Positions 6,769 to 13,532 of a DNA stretch of 19,345 bases are shown here, one piece after another. Both the position numbers and the translations under genes were made by a program. The stretch lies in the NCBI GenBank assembly GCA_016177165.1, contig JACOVT010000068.1, forward strand, positions 1 through 19,345, written 5' to 3'. The notes under the pieces are model-generated. The model worked only from the letters and a program-made list of their open reading frames with translations. It made no database searches and had not been told where the DNA came from. Source of the DNA: Microcaldota archaeon. GTDB taxonomy: Archaea; B1Sed10-29; JACOVT01. Every line of letters begins with the position of its first letter. Position 1 is the first letter of the stretch.

Positions 6769-7094
6769 CAGAACCCGGCGAGGTAGCCGTTCCTGCGAAG
6801 CCAGTCCACTTCGACTTGGCGGTAGCGCCACGCGATGTCGCCCTTCTTGTCGCTCTCGACAGACCATGGTAGCACCAGCACGTAGTCGTCCTCGCGCACC
6901 CAGATCTTCGACAGCTTGCCCGGCACTCGGCACATGCGCATCTTTCCGTCCGCGCACTTTACGAGCATGTGCTTTGCTCCGTGTAACTGTTCCACGTGCC
7001 CCATTATCTCTCCCTCGCGCGGCGTGCGGATGTGCAGCTCCTCGCCGCCGGCTGAGGCGTACGTCTTCTTCTTGTGCGCTTCGAATTTCCTCAT
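6768..7094 (-). CDS. eif1A: Translation initiation factor aIF1A
   Basis: The 108-residue archaeal homologue of bacterial IF1 and eukaryotic eIF1A binds the A site of the small ribosomal subunit during initiation. The S1-like OB fold starts at IRTPREGEIMGHVEQLHGA and continues through VKCADGKMRMCRVPGK, KIWVREDDYVLVLPW and a basic C-terminal region (WRYRQVEVDWLRR), which is the typical family order. The N-terminal tail is short and basic (MRKFEAHKKK). The length is normal for archaea. It begins 9 nt after the DUF424 stop and its own stop overlaps the cupin start, so it sits in the middle of a four-gene operon. No strong Shine-Dalgarno is visible before it. Confidence 0.95.
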   Translation of the reverse strand: MRKFEAHKKKTYASAGGEELHIRTPREGEIMGHVEQLHGAKHMLVKCADGKMRMCRVPGKLSKIWVREDDYVLVLPWSVESDKKGDIAWRYRQVEVDWLRRNGYLAGF

Positions 7095-7103
7095 CAGATC
7101 AAC

Positions 7104-7364
7104 TCATACGGATACCGCCAACGTGAAAGGTATTCCATGCAGGTTTCCAATCCTTGTGACGATGCCTGCCATTACCCCGGCATTGGTTGCGTTTTCCCCA
7201 AGCAGGTTGACGTTGGTTGCAGTTTTAAGCATTCCTGCCAGCTCGGCAGGCTCCACCAGCCGGCCCCTGAAGAATGACTTGTTAAGCCACTCGTGGTTTT
7301 TAGCCAGCAATTCCTCATCGCAGGCAGCGACCACGCCGCCCGACTCTTTCACCCAGATGCGCAC
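7104..7364 (-). CDS. DUF424 family protein
   Basis: This 86-residue protein matches the archaeal DUF424 pattern: an N-terminal strand MRIWVKESGGVVAACDEELL, then FFRGRLVEP, then the N-x-L-G-E region with alternating small and hydrophobic residues, and a GIPF strand near the end. The family's function is not known to me. Its position between two initiation factors suggests a link to translation. The reading frame is open back to 7406, but that part lies within the aIF2-beta gene. I chose GTG at 7364, 9 nt after the aIF2-beta stop, because the family begins at this strand. A TTG at 7376 overlapping the aIF2-beta stop is the alternative. Confidence 0.75.
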   Translation of the reverse strand: MRIWVKESGGVVAACDEELLAKNHEWLNKSFFRGRLVEPAELAGMLKTATNVNLLGENATNAGVMAGIVTRIGNLHGIPFTLAVSV

Positions 7365-7372
7365 GGAACCAC

Positions 7373-7783
7373 TCAAATGCTCTTGACAGGAGAGCGCGCC
7401 CCGCATACCTCGCAGCGCTTGTACCTAGAGTCTTCCACCATTATAAAGTTCGTGTCGGGCTTGCCGCACTGGCCGCAAAGCACGTATTCCGAAACGTAGT
7501 TCTTGAGCCGAGAATCAAGCTGGTCATGCTTGAACTTGCCCTTCAGCAGCGCCCTTTTTCCATCCAGGTCGGCAATGCAAGCCAGCTCTTTCGAGATGTA
7601 CTTGAGCAGGTGCTGCGGCTCGCGCCGCAGCCTCGCTGCCACGTCGCCAAAGTTCTTTATGATAGTCTGGCCACCCTGAGTGAACGCGTCAAACTTTGGC
7701 AGCTCGAAACGCTCGCCGCTCGTGGTCCGCTCTGGAATCTTGGCTCTCGCCGCTTCCAATAGTTGATCGTAATTGAAATCCAC
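7373..7783 (-). CDS. eif2b: Translation initiation factor aIF2 subunit beta
   Basis: The 136-residue beta subunit of the heterotrimeric factor helps deliver initiator Met-tRNA to the small subunit. The order is typical: an N-terminal helix (MDFNYDQLLEAA), a central domain with NFGDVAARLRREPQHLLKYISKELA, a basic linker and a C-terminal zinc ribbon with C103-x2-C106 and C124-x2-C127. The length is normal for archaea. The GTG start at 7783 is supported by a TATA box centred 24.5 nt upstream and no room for a leader. It is the first gene of the operon with DUF424, aIF1A and the cupin. Confidence 0.95.
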   Translation of the reverse strand: MDFNYDQLLEAARAKIPERTTSGERFELPKFDAFTQGGQTIIKNFGDVAARLRREPQHLLKYISKELACIADLDGKRALLKGKFKHDQLDSRLKNYVSEYVLCGQCGKPDTNFIMVEDSRYKRCEVCGARSPVKSI

Positions 7784-7803
7784 GATTGGGTTTGGGTTTC
7801 TTG

Positions 7804-7811
7804 GTTTAAAT
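7804..7811 (-). promoter_or_regulatory. TATA box of the aIF2-beta operon
   Basis: The TTTAAA core (7805-7810) is centred 24.5 nt before the GTG at 7783. It lies in the 30-nt gap directly after the stop of the upstream orphan gene (stop 7816-7814), so the operon has its own leaderless promoter. Confidence 0.6.
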
Positions 7812-7813
7812 GC

Positions 7814-8587
7814 CTACCATGTTGTTTTCTGTGGTTGGGTGGGCTTGCCAGTTGCTTTGGACAAACGTGCAGCATCGCACTTTCTAATGGCATCTTCCAA
7901 CCAAGGCGTCATCTCAAACCCTTTATCCTGCAACCCCCTGACTGCTTCGCTTGCAGCTATTTTTCCGCCAGCCAACTCCCTAAATGTCTGGCTCAGCGTC
8001 TTGAGACCTTTCCTAACCTGGCCAGGTGGAATTCCATAAGTGGTTGCTTTGAAAAATCTCTCGCTTTTTTTTGATAGTCTCTTAAGCGGCCCCCGGTAGC
8101 GCTGGGGAGCCGAAAGGTGACTTATAGTCGATACCCCCCGGCTCTGGATTCTACTGATTTTAGCCGACCTATCTGGAGCGATCTCAACATAAGTATAGCC
8201 CGGGCCACGTTCTATTTTTTCTTCAATGGTTTCTTGCTTTAAATCCCGCTCGAGCTTCTCTAAGCGAATAAGTAGGGTTTCTACATCTTTAGCCTCTCTT
8301 GCCAAGCTTGCAAGTTTTCTTTTTGACCCGGTTTTTCTGGCCGCATCAAGTATGCTCCAACTTCGCGTTCTTATCCTCATCAAACTCCAGATGTGAGCCT
8401 GAATAAAGTGAGCACCTCTTGGACTTGACCAGAATGCGTTCTGTAACCTCCTAGCAACTTGCGGCGTTACTGGCACGTCAAGACTTCTGAATCTAGCAAG
8501 AGCGGCATTGGTATCAATACTACCACGCTTGACATTGCCGGTAACTATTCCAACCACTTTCCGCTGATAAGGAGTCAAGGTCTTCAC
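7814..8587 (-). CDS. basic, helical orphan protein with internal repeat
   Basis: I do not recognise this 257-residue, strongly basic, soluble protein. A charged helical segment that may form a coiled coil spans about residues 85-125. Residues 22-51 align without gaps to 208-237: both begin G-x-I, share an Ala seven residues into the block, end a loop with T-P (T41-P42 and T227-P228), and keep hydrophobic positions in step. An upstream R-K pair is also shared. The gene is visibly more AT-rich (about 45% GC in lines sampled by eye) than its neighbours, hinting at foreign origin. The GTG at 8587 is supported by a TATA element 25.5 nt upstream, lying in the last codons of the presenilin-type gene. 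Basic charge and helix-rich repeats would suit nucleic-acid binding, but that is inference. Confidence 0.65.
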   Translation of the reverse strand: MKTLTPYQRKVVGIVTGNVKRGSIDTNAALARFRSLDVPVTPQVARRLQNAFWSSPRGAHFIQAHIWSLMRIRTRSWSILDAARKTGSKRKLASLAREAKDVETLLIRLEKLERDLKQETIEEKIERGPGYTYVEIAPDRSAKISRIQSRGVSTISHLSAPQRYRGPLKRLSKKSERFFKATTYGIPPGQVRKGLKTLSQTFRELAGGKIAASEAVRGLQDKGFEMTPWLEDAIRKCDAARLSKATGKPTQPQKTTW

Positions 8588-8608
8588 AATTACATTACGT
8601 CATGCTAC

Positions 8609-8616
8609 ATTAAAAG
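8609..8616 (-). promoter_or_regulatory. TATA element embedded in the 3' end of the presenilin-type gene
   Basis: CTTTTAAT on the minus strand is centred 25.5 nt before the GTG at 8587. It overlaps the last Phe codon and the TAA stop (8612-8610) of the protease gene. The stop codon therefore doubles as part of the promoter of the next gene. Confidence 0.5.
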
Positions 8617-9479
8617 CCAATCAGCCTAGCGATTCCGAAGCCCCAGACCGCGCCTGCCGACACGATGGGCAGCGCCGGCAGGGCGCGGCCCGGGCGCTTC
8701 GATACGAGGAAGAACAGCAGCAGGATCGACACGAACGCGCCCGCAGACGCGGCCAGCGCGTAGCTGGCGCCAAAGTATCTTAGCAGTGATGAAGCAAAGA
8801 CTAGCGGGATGACGATGTCGCCGCCCCCCAGCTGGAACACGTGAAACCGGGAGCGCACCTTCTTGCCAGTGCGCAGGTTTGTTTTCAGTACGGGCTTGGA
8901 GAACTTTGCAGGTATCGCTGCGGTAAATGCCATTGGATGCTCGGTTATGGCACGGGCCATGTAAACCATGTGCTTGGTCACGAAGACGCTGAGGAAGTCA
9001 TAGATGCTCAGCGCGAGCATTAGAATAAGGACTGGCAGCGGCTCGAGCGATACTCCCAGCACTGCGCCAGCGCCTGCAACCGAAATGACGAGGGCGACGT
9101 CCTGCGAAAGTATAGTGGGTCGGAGCATCTTCCACGCCGTGAGGAGTAGGGCCAGCACCAGCCCTAATGGAATGGTTCCTGCAATGTCTAAAGGGACCAT
9201 GAACTCGAAAACTATGTCGCTGGCAAAAAAGATGGCAAGCGCCTCTACTGCTAGCAGCAGCCTTTTGGCAAACCTTATTATCAGTACTACGGCCAGCGTG
9301 ACGACCAAGACGTATGCCAGTATCACTGCCGAGTTGGACGCGTCTGCAGGGTTTTCAACTATGGGCGCCAGCACTCCTTGGTCAATGTAGTTGGAGTATT
9401 TTTGGGCGGTCAACAGTCCGAGAGCATGGGCTGACAGGAATATTATCGACAGAAACAGAACCAAACGAGCCTGCAGCAC
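8610..9479 (-). CDS. Presenilin-family intramembrane aspartyl protease (archaeal PSH)
   Basis: This 289-residue multispanning membrane protein has the three signatures of presenilin/signal-peptide-peptidase-type GxGD proteases. They are YD (Y160-D161) in helix 6, LGGGD with D221 in helix 7, and P268-A-L270 before the last helices. D161 and D221 are the two catalytic aspartates. A basic polar loop (about 190-212) separates the two catalytic helices, as in the family, and the length fits archaeal members. Such enzymes cleave transmembrane segments within the bilayer. Natural archaeal substrates are largely unknown. The GTG start lies 3 nt after the MCM stop, so it is read as the second gene of an MCM-protease operon. 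The co-transcription has no obvious functional reason. Confidence 0.9.
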   Translation of the reverse strand: MLQARLVLFLSIIFLSAHALGLLTAQKYSNYIDQGVLAPIVENPADASNSAVILAYVLVVTLAVVLIIRFAKRLLLAVEALAIFFASDIVFEFMVPLDIAGTIPLGLVLALLLTAWKMLRPTILSQDVALVISVAGAGAVLGVSLEPLPVLILMLALSIYDFLSVFVTKHMVYMARAITEHPMAFTAAIPAKFSKPVLKTNLRTGKKVRSRFHVFQLGGGDIVIPLVFASSLLRYFGASYALAASAGAFVSILLLFFLVSKRPGRALPALPIVSAGAVWGFGIARLIGF

Positions 9480-9482
9480 GAA

Positions 9483-12400
9483 CTATTTTTCCTCTGCCGG
9501 CTTATAAACCCCATAGCGCGGCGAGTAGATGTCGCCGTTGCGCTTGAGCGTGCTTATTAGCGATTCTATCTCCTCGACCTTGATGCCTTGGGACTTGGCC
9601 TCTTCGACGACCATTTCGTGCTGCACTTCGTCATAGTCCTTGTTCAGCTTCTTGATGATGAAGAACAGCTTCATCAGCTTGTCACTCTTTGAGCGCGACG
9701 ATCCCGTAGCGATGATGTCTATGTCCAGCTGTCCTGTTTCGCGGTCCAGACCTATTTCCTTCATGTAGTACTTGAACAACCCGATTGCGCGTTCCGCATC
9801 CTCCTCTTCAACTAGCTGGGAGAACCGGCCCTTTGCCGATGCCTCTGCAAGCCTCACGATGGCCTCTAGCTGTCTCGCGGTTATCGGGACAGCTTTTTGA
9901 GTCTCGCCCAGCTTGCGCAAGTCCGTATAGAAGCCCTGTATCTTTTTCAACGCTTCTTCGGAGAGTGTCGGGAAAACTTCCCTTCTAGCGTAAGCTATGT
10001 ATTTGCGCAGCAGGTCCGGGTCTATATCTGGTAGTATCTTCTTCCTTTTTTCCTCAAAGTTCACTATGCTCTTTACCTTGGACACCTGCGCGCTGGCCAC
10101 TTGATGCATGTGGAGAATGTGGGCTGCCATGTCACGGTCGCGCACCTCGTCCACCACGTCGCGTATCGGGAATATGCAGTCAAACCTAGAGAGTATCGTT
10201 ACAGGGATGTCAAACTGCTCTGCAGGCGAGGCGAACGGGTCAAACCTGCCATACTTGGGGTTGGCCGCGGCAAGTATGGTTGCGTTCGCGCGGAAAGTCG
10301 TGACGATGCCTGCCTTTGCAACGCTTATCTGCTGGCTTTCCATCGCCTCATGCATTGATGAACGGTCCTCGTCCTCCATCTTGTCAAACTCGTCTATCAT
10401 TGCCATTCCGCCCGCCGCGAGCACGAGCGCCCCTGCCTTTAGGGTCCAGCCCCCTTCAGCGAACTCATCCTTCTCCGCTGTCGCGGTCAGTCCTGCTCCA
10501 GATGACGACTTGCCTGAAACGTAGAGCCCCTTGGGCGCGAGCATTTTCACGTAGCGCAACAGCTGCGTCTTGGCCGTGTTATGTGATATTATCCCATTGG
10601 CGATGAAGCGGTGCCCTTTTGGGACTTCAATGTCGTAAACGTCTTCTGGCGATTCGTGGATGATGATTTTTTCTATTTTTTCGCTCCTTTGGCCAGTAAA
10701 GCGCCTGAATTTTTCGGCAGACTTCGCAAGTTGCTTAAGCTTTGTCCTCTTCTTGACTGACACGAAACCTATTTGTTTTGCGAACTTGAGTATTGACTCG
10801 CCGCGCCGGATCATCAGGTTATCGCAGCCAACAATGCGCGAGTGTATTCCAAAGCGTAGGAGAAGTATCTGCACGTCGCGGAGAAGCTCGATCTCCTTAG
10901 ACTTGAGGCTTATTGAGCGATTGCCACGGCCTTTGTCAAACACACAGCCGTCGGCCTCAAAGAGCCAACGCAGGAAGCTTGCAACTGCCTTGTTTCCAGA
11001 TTGGAGAATAGTGTCTGGCACTCGCTTTGCCTTTAGGAATGCGATGTTGGAAGCTATGTCTTCAGAGTCGACTGTAACATATGTCAACGGCTGCTTTCTT
11101 GCTATGGTTCTTTTCCCAATCTTTGATGGCTCAAATAGTCTCTTTTTAATACTGGGCGTGAGCCCAAACAAGTGCCGGCACATTTTTTCAAGCTTTGGTA
11201 ATATGTCCTGTTCCTGCTCTGCAACAACGAATTCCGTCCGGTACTTGCGGATCCAGCCATCCCCGATAATGTAACCCATTAAAGCGGCAAGCTCGTCAGT
11301 GACGTGCATCGGCAACTTGCCCTTGAACTTTGGGCCGTACTTCCGTTTGCTGGGCGCGAAATTAGTTGGGACTGGTGCCGTGATTGTACAAGGTATGCTT
11401 GTTGCAACAGCAAGCCTATCCCCGATTTTCATTTCGTCGAGGCTTTTCCATTCCCGGATAAGCCTGCCATCGTCATTGCGGATTGAAAGCAGCGGGTGGT
11501 TGTGCGTGCCTTTTATGCTCTTGCCGCTTTCCGTGATTACTTCGATGACTGGCTGCTGCCGGTAAGAGTGGAACACGGTCGCTTTATCCCGCTTCTTTCC
11601 ACCCTCCCCGGTGAGGACATCAATATTTATGTTTTGGAGGTGCTCTTGCCCGAGCTGGCCTATCTTTGCTATGGTGCCATTACCCAACACGACGCGCTCA
11701 TCAGCTACAAGGCACCCGGGGTCGCCTATTAGGAGCAGGTGGATATCCGGCCTTATTCTCATGCCGTCAGGGGCGACCTTTCCGGGCGTGCCTCCGAAAA
11801 GTTGCAGTGATATTGCCTCTTTTATCTCGCGCAGGCCGTATATCGAAGGGGCTATGGAGGAAACTATCTTGTCGTATGCCTTTGGGTCTTTGGATAGCTC
11901 GATTATACGTTTCTTGTCATCGTCGCTAAGGTCGACTTCCTCAAACTCCTGCTCTACGCGCATCCACTGGTTCACGTCCAAAAACTTGTCATAAATGGAG
12001 CCGGCGTGCTTTGGCTTTTGCAGCCTGAGCACCCCGGTTATCTCTATCTTGTTTCCGGGGACTATCTTGTTTGTCAGGTCGTCCTGTATCCACACCGTGA
12101 GTGTCTTTGCCTGTTCGCCTCCGCGCAACAGCTCCAATGGTTCCTGTATTTCCGCTCTTTGCGTGTCGATGAATGAGCACTGGTCGACGAGCAGGCGGAA
12201 GCTCTTGCGCTCGCATGTGCACATCACAGGTTCCATCATCTGTTCTCCGATGTCAGACTGTTCAATACGTATTAACCGGCCGCAGTGCCTGCATTCGAAT
12301 GCAGCCTTGACGAGGCGAGGCTTGACATCGGTTATCTTTGTTATGACGCCGACGGTGCTGACCATCGTGTTTATGTGCGAACTGTTTATGTTGCGCACTT

Positions 12401-12710
12401 GCAGCCTGCTTTCAAGCGGCATGTTGTGGAACCTGACGTGAGGCTGGAATTGTATAGCTCCCTCCTCGATGCCGACGCTGGGAACCAAGTTTAGCCTCTG
12501 AATAGCCTCGCGGGCGCATTGAATCGTCATGTAGGGCTTGTGGATGAGCTCGTCCGCCAGCTCGATGTTGAACTCGTCCAGGTTTTTGTAGTCTACGTTC
12601 AGCGACCTGCGTTCCGGGTAGACTTCTGCCAGTTTCTCCAGGTCTTTCTTGTAGTAGGAGCCGAAGAATTCTTCAAAAAGAGTGACCGTTGGCGACTGGG
12701 CGTCTGGCAT
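9483..12710 (-). CDS. mcm: MCM replicative DNA helicase precursor containing an intein
   Basis: The 1075-residue precursor gives a 696-residue helicase after removal of a 379-residue intein (333-711). The N-terminal domain contains a zinc ribbon (C140, C143, C164, C166). The AAA+ core has Walker A GDPG/TAKT split by the intein, Walker B AMIDEFDKM, the sensor-1 segment AAANPKYGRFD and the arginine-finger region LSRFDCIFPIRD. A winged-helix C-terminus ends the protein (last ~70 residues). MCM forms the hexameric ring that unwinds DNA at archaeal replication forks. The ATG at 12710 is fixed by a TATA box 25.5 nt upstream. The presenilin-type gene follows 3 nt after the stop. Walker A has Thr rather than the more usual Ser in TAKS, which is conservative. 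Confidence 0.97.
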   Translation of the reverse strand: MPDAQSPTVTLFEEFFGSYYKKDLEKLAEVYPERRSLNVDYKNLDEFNIELADELIHKPYMTIQCAREAIQRLNLVPSVGIEEGAIQFQPHVRFHNMPLESRLQVRNINSSHINTMVSTVGVITKITDVKPRLVKAAFECRHCGRLIRIEQSDIGEQMMEPVMCTCERKSFRLLVDQCSFIDTQRAEIQEPLELLRGGEQAKTLTVWIQDDLTNKIVPGNKIEITGVLRLQKPKHAGSIYDKFLDVNQWMRVEQEFEEVDLSDDDKKRIIELSKDPKAYDKIVSSIAPSIYGLREIKEAISLQLFGGTPGKVAPDGMRIRPDIHLLLIGDPGCLVADERVVLGNGTIAKIGQLGQEHLQNINIDVLTGEGGKKRDKATVFHSYRQQPVIEVITESGKSIKGTHNHPLLSIRNDDGRLIREWKSLDEMKIGDRLAVATSIPCTITAPVPTNFAPSKRKYGPKFKGKLPMHVTDELAALMGYIIGDGWIRKYRTEFVVAEQEQDILPKLEKMCRHLFGLTPSIKKRLFEPSKIGKRTIARKQPLTYVTVDSEDIASNIAFLKAKRVPDTILQSGNKAVASFLRWLFEADGCVFDKGRGNRSISLKSKEIELLRDVQILLLRFGIHSRIVGCDNLMIRRGESILKFAKQIGFVSVKKRTKLKQLAKSAEKFRRFTGQRSEKIEKIIIHESPEDVYDIEVPKGHRFIANGIISHNTAKTQLLRYVKMLAPKGLYVSGKSSSGAGLTATAEKDEFAEGGWTLKAGALVLAAGGMAMIDEFDKMEDEDRSSMHEAMESQQISVAKAGIVTTFRANATILAAANPKYGRFDPFASPAEQFDIPVTILSRFDCIFPIRDVVDEVRDRDMAAHILHMHQVASAQVSKVKSIVNFEEKRKKILPDIDPDLLRKYIAYARREVFPTLSEEALKKIQGFYTDLRKLGETQKAVPITARQLEAIVRLAEASAKGRFSQLVEEEDAERAIGLFKYYMKEIGLDRETGQLDIDIIATGSSRSKSDKLMKLFFIIKKLNKDYDEVQHEMVVEEAKSQGIKVEEIESLISTLKRNGDIYSPRYGVYKPAEEK
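10578..11714 (-). mobile_element. Intein with LAGLIDADG homing endonuclease in the MCM Walker A loop
   Basis: The insert is exactly 379 codons, from C333 (CLVADERVV, block A) to H710-N711. It is followed by Thr as the +1 extein nucleophile. Block B is GTHNHPLL (T402, H405) and block F is VYDIEVPKGHRF. Both dodecapeptide endonuclease motifs are present with their acidic residues: ALMGYIIGDGWI (D484) and FLRWLFEADGCV (D587). All residues needed for self-splicing and for homing cleavage appear intact. The site divides the ATP-binding P-loop GDPG from TAKT, so the helicase cannot bind ATP until splicing occurs. Confidence 0.95.
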
Positions 12711-12730
12711 GCCCTATTAGTGTATCATCA

Positions 12731-12739
12731 AATATATAT
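12731..12739 (-). promoter_or_regulatory. TATA box of the MCM-protease operon
   Basis: An alternating A/T block (ATATATATT on the minus strand) is centred about 25 nt before the MCM ATG. It lies in the 60-bp gap after the Ig-like surface protein gene. A leaderless transcript is expected. Confidence 0.65.
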
Positions 12740-12770
12740 CCTTCCCGTTGCCCGGGCCCCTCATAATAAC

Positions 12771-13532
12771 TCATTTCAGGAGGGTCTTGCCTACTAGCAG
12801 CGCGATGATTATTCCCAGCAGTATGACGATTGCCTCGTTTATGCGGAATGATGGCAGCGCTTGCTGGTTTGACAATTGTATAGTTCGCGTGAAGCTGTGC
12901 TTGCCTGCCGAGTCGGTGAAGCTGCCGGAAACAGCCACCGCGCCCGACTCGCCCACTGTCAGGGTAAAGCTCTTTTCCTCGGAGTGTCCGGGCGGTATTA
13001 TCAGCGACTCGAAGCGCAGGACGCGCGGCTCGAAGCCCGATGGGAATGTAAGCGTGGCGTTCACGAACTGGATTGACCGTGAGCCTATGTTGGTGACGAT
13101 AAGCCGGGCGGTGCCATTGCCTTGGGTTGGCAGCGTAACGTTAAAGTGGGCCGCCCATGCACTTATCCTTACACTTTTTGACAATTGGATTGTGTCGCTT
13201 CCTGCGCTTATTGTAGCAAACGCGGCATAGTCGCCCGGTTGGGCGCTGGATGCTGTCTGTATATGGAAACTCTTGGACGCGAGCGCCCTTGCCGGGAGAT
13301 TCCAGTCCGTCACGTTGTGGCTGGGTCCCAGATCTGGCGGCACCTTGAGCAGCATGGACGCCTCTAGCTCAGAGAAGCCGTGGTTGAAAACATCCACGGT
13401 AAGTGTGGCGCCTTCGCCCGGGTATATGACCGTGCGGTCAAGCGTAATGTTGCCGCTTACCTGCCCGAATGCGATGCTACTTAGGAGTATTGCCAAAATA
13501 GGCATATGCAGGCTGCTGTTCAGCTTTCCCAC
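12771..13532 (-). CDS. membrane-anchored surface protein with two Ig-like domains
   Basis: This 253-residue protein has an N-terminal signal peptide (hydrophobic 11-22), two beta-rich Ig-like domains (about 29-125 and 127-222) and a C-terminal membrane helix (233-248) followed by a short basic tail. It should be displayed outside the cell with its C-terminus in the cytoplasm. The domains resemble CARDB/NEW3-type modules common in archaeal surface proteins (YPGEGATLTVDVFNHG; LIVTNIGSRSIQFVNATL). Several N-x-S/T sequons suggest glycosylation. I prefer GTG at 13532, preceded by a GGAG about 8 nt upstream, which overlaps the upstream gene by 56 nt. ATG at 13505 would still leave a usable signal peptide. 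It is the last gene of the AlaRS operon. Role unknown. Confidence 0.75.
   Translation of the reverse strand: MGKLNSSLHMPILAILLSSIAFGQVSGNITLDRTVIYPGEGATLTVDVFNHGFSELEASMLLKVPPDLGPSHNVTDWNLPARALASKSFHIQTASSAQPGDYAAFATISAGSDTIQLSKSVRISAWAAHFNVTLPTQGNGTARLIVTNIGSRSIQFVNATLTFPSGFEPRVLRFESLIIPPGHSEEKSFTLTVGESGAVAVSGSFTDSAGKHSFTRTIQLSNQQALPSFRINEAIVILLGIIIALLVGKTLLK

Noticed and set aside
6769..6957. 63-codon upstream extension of the cupin
   Set aside because: It lies entirely within aIF1A in another frame. The TGATG overlap gives a normal coupled start.
10660..11274. 204-codon plus-strand open frame opposite the intein
   Set aside because: It is antisense to intein coding sequence that has all splicing and endonuclease motifs; its own translation is Ser/Arg-rich and featureless.
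13361..13420. tRNA-like string (CTCTAGCTCAGAG) within the Ig-like surface protein gene
   Set aside because: No acceptor stem, T-arm consensus or anticodon arm can be folded around it, and it is in frame within a coding sequence.
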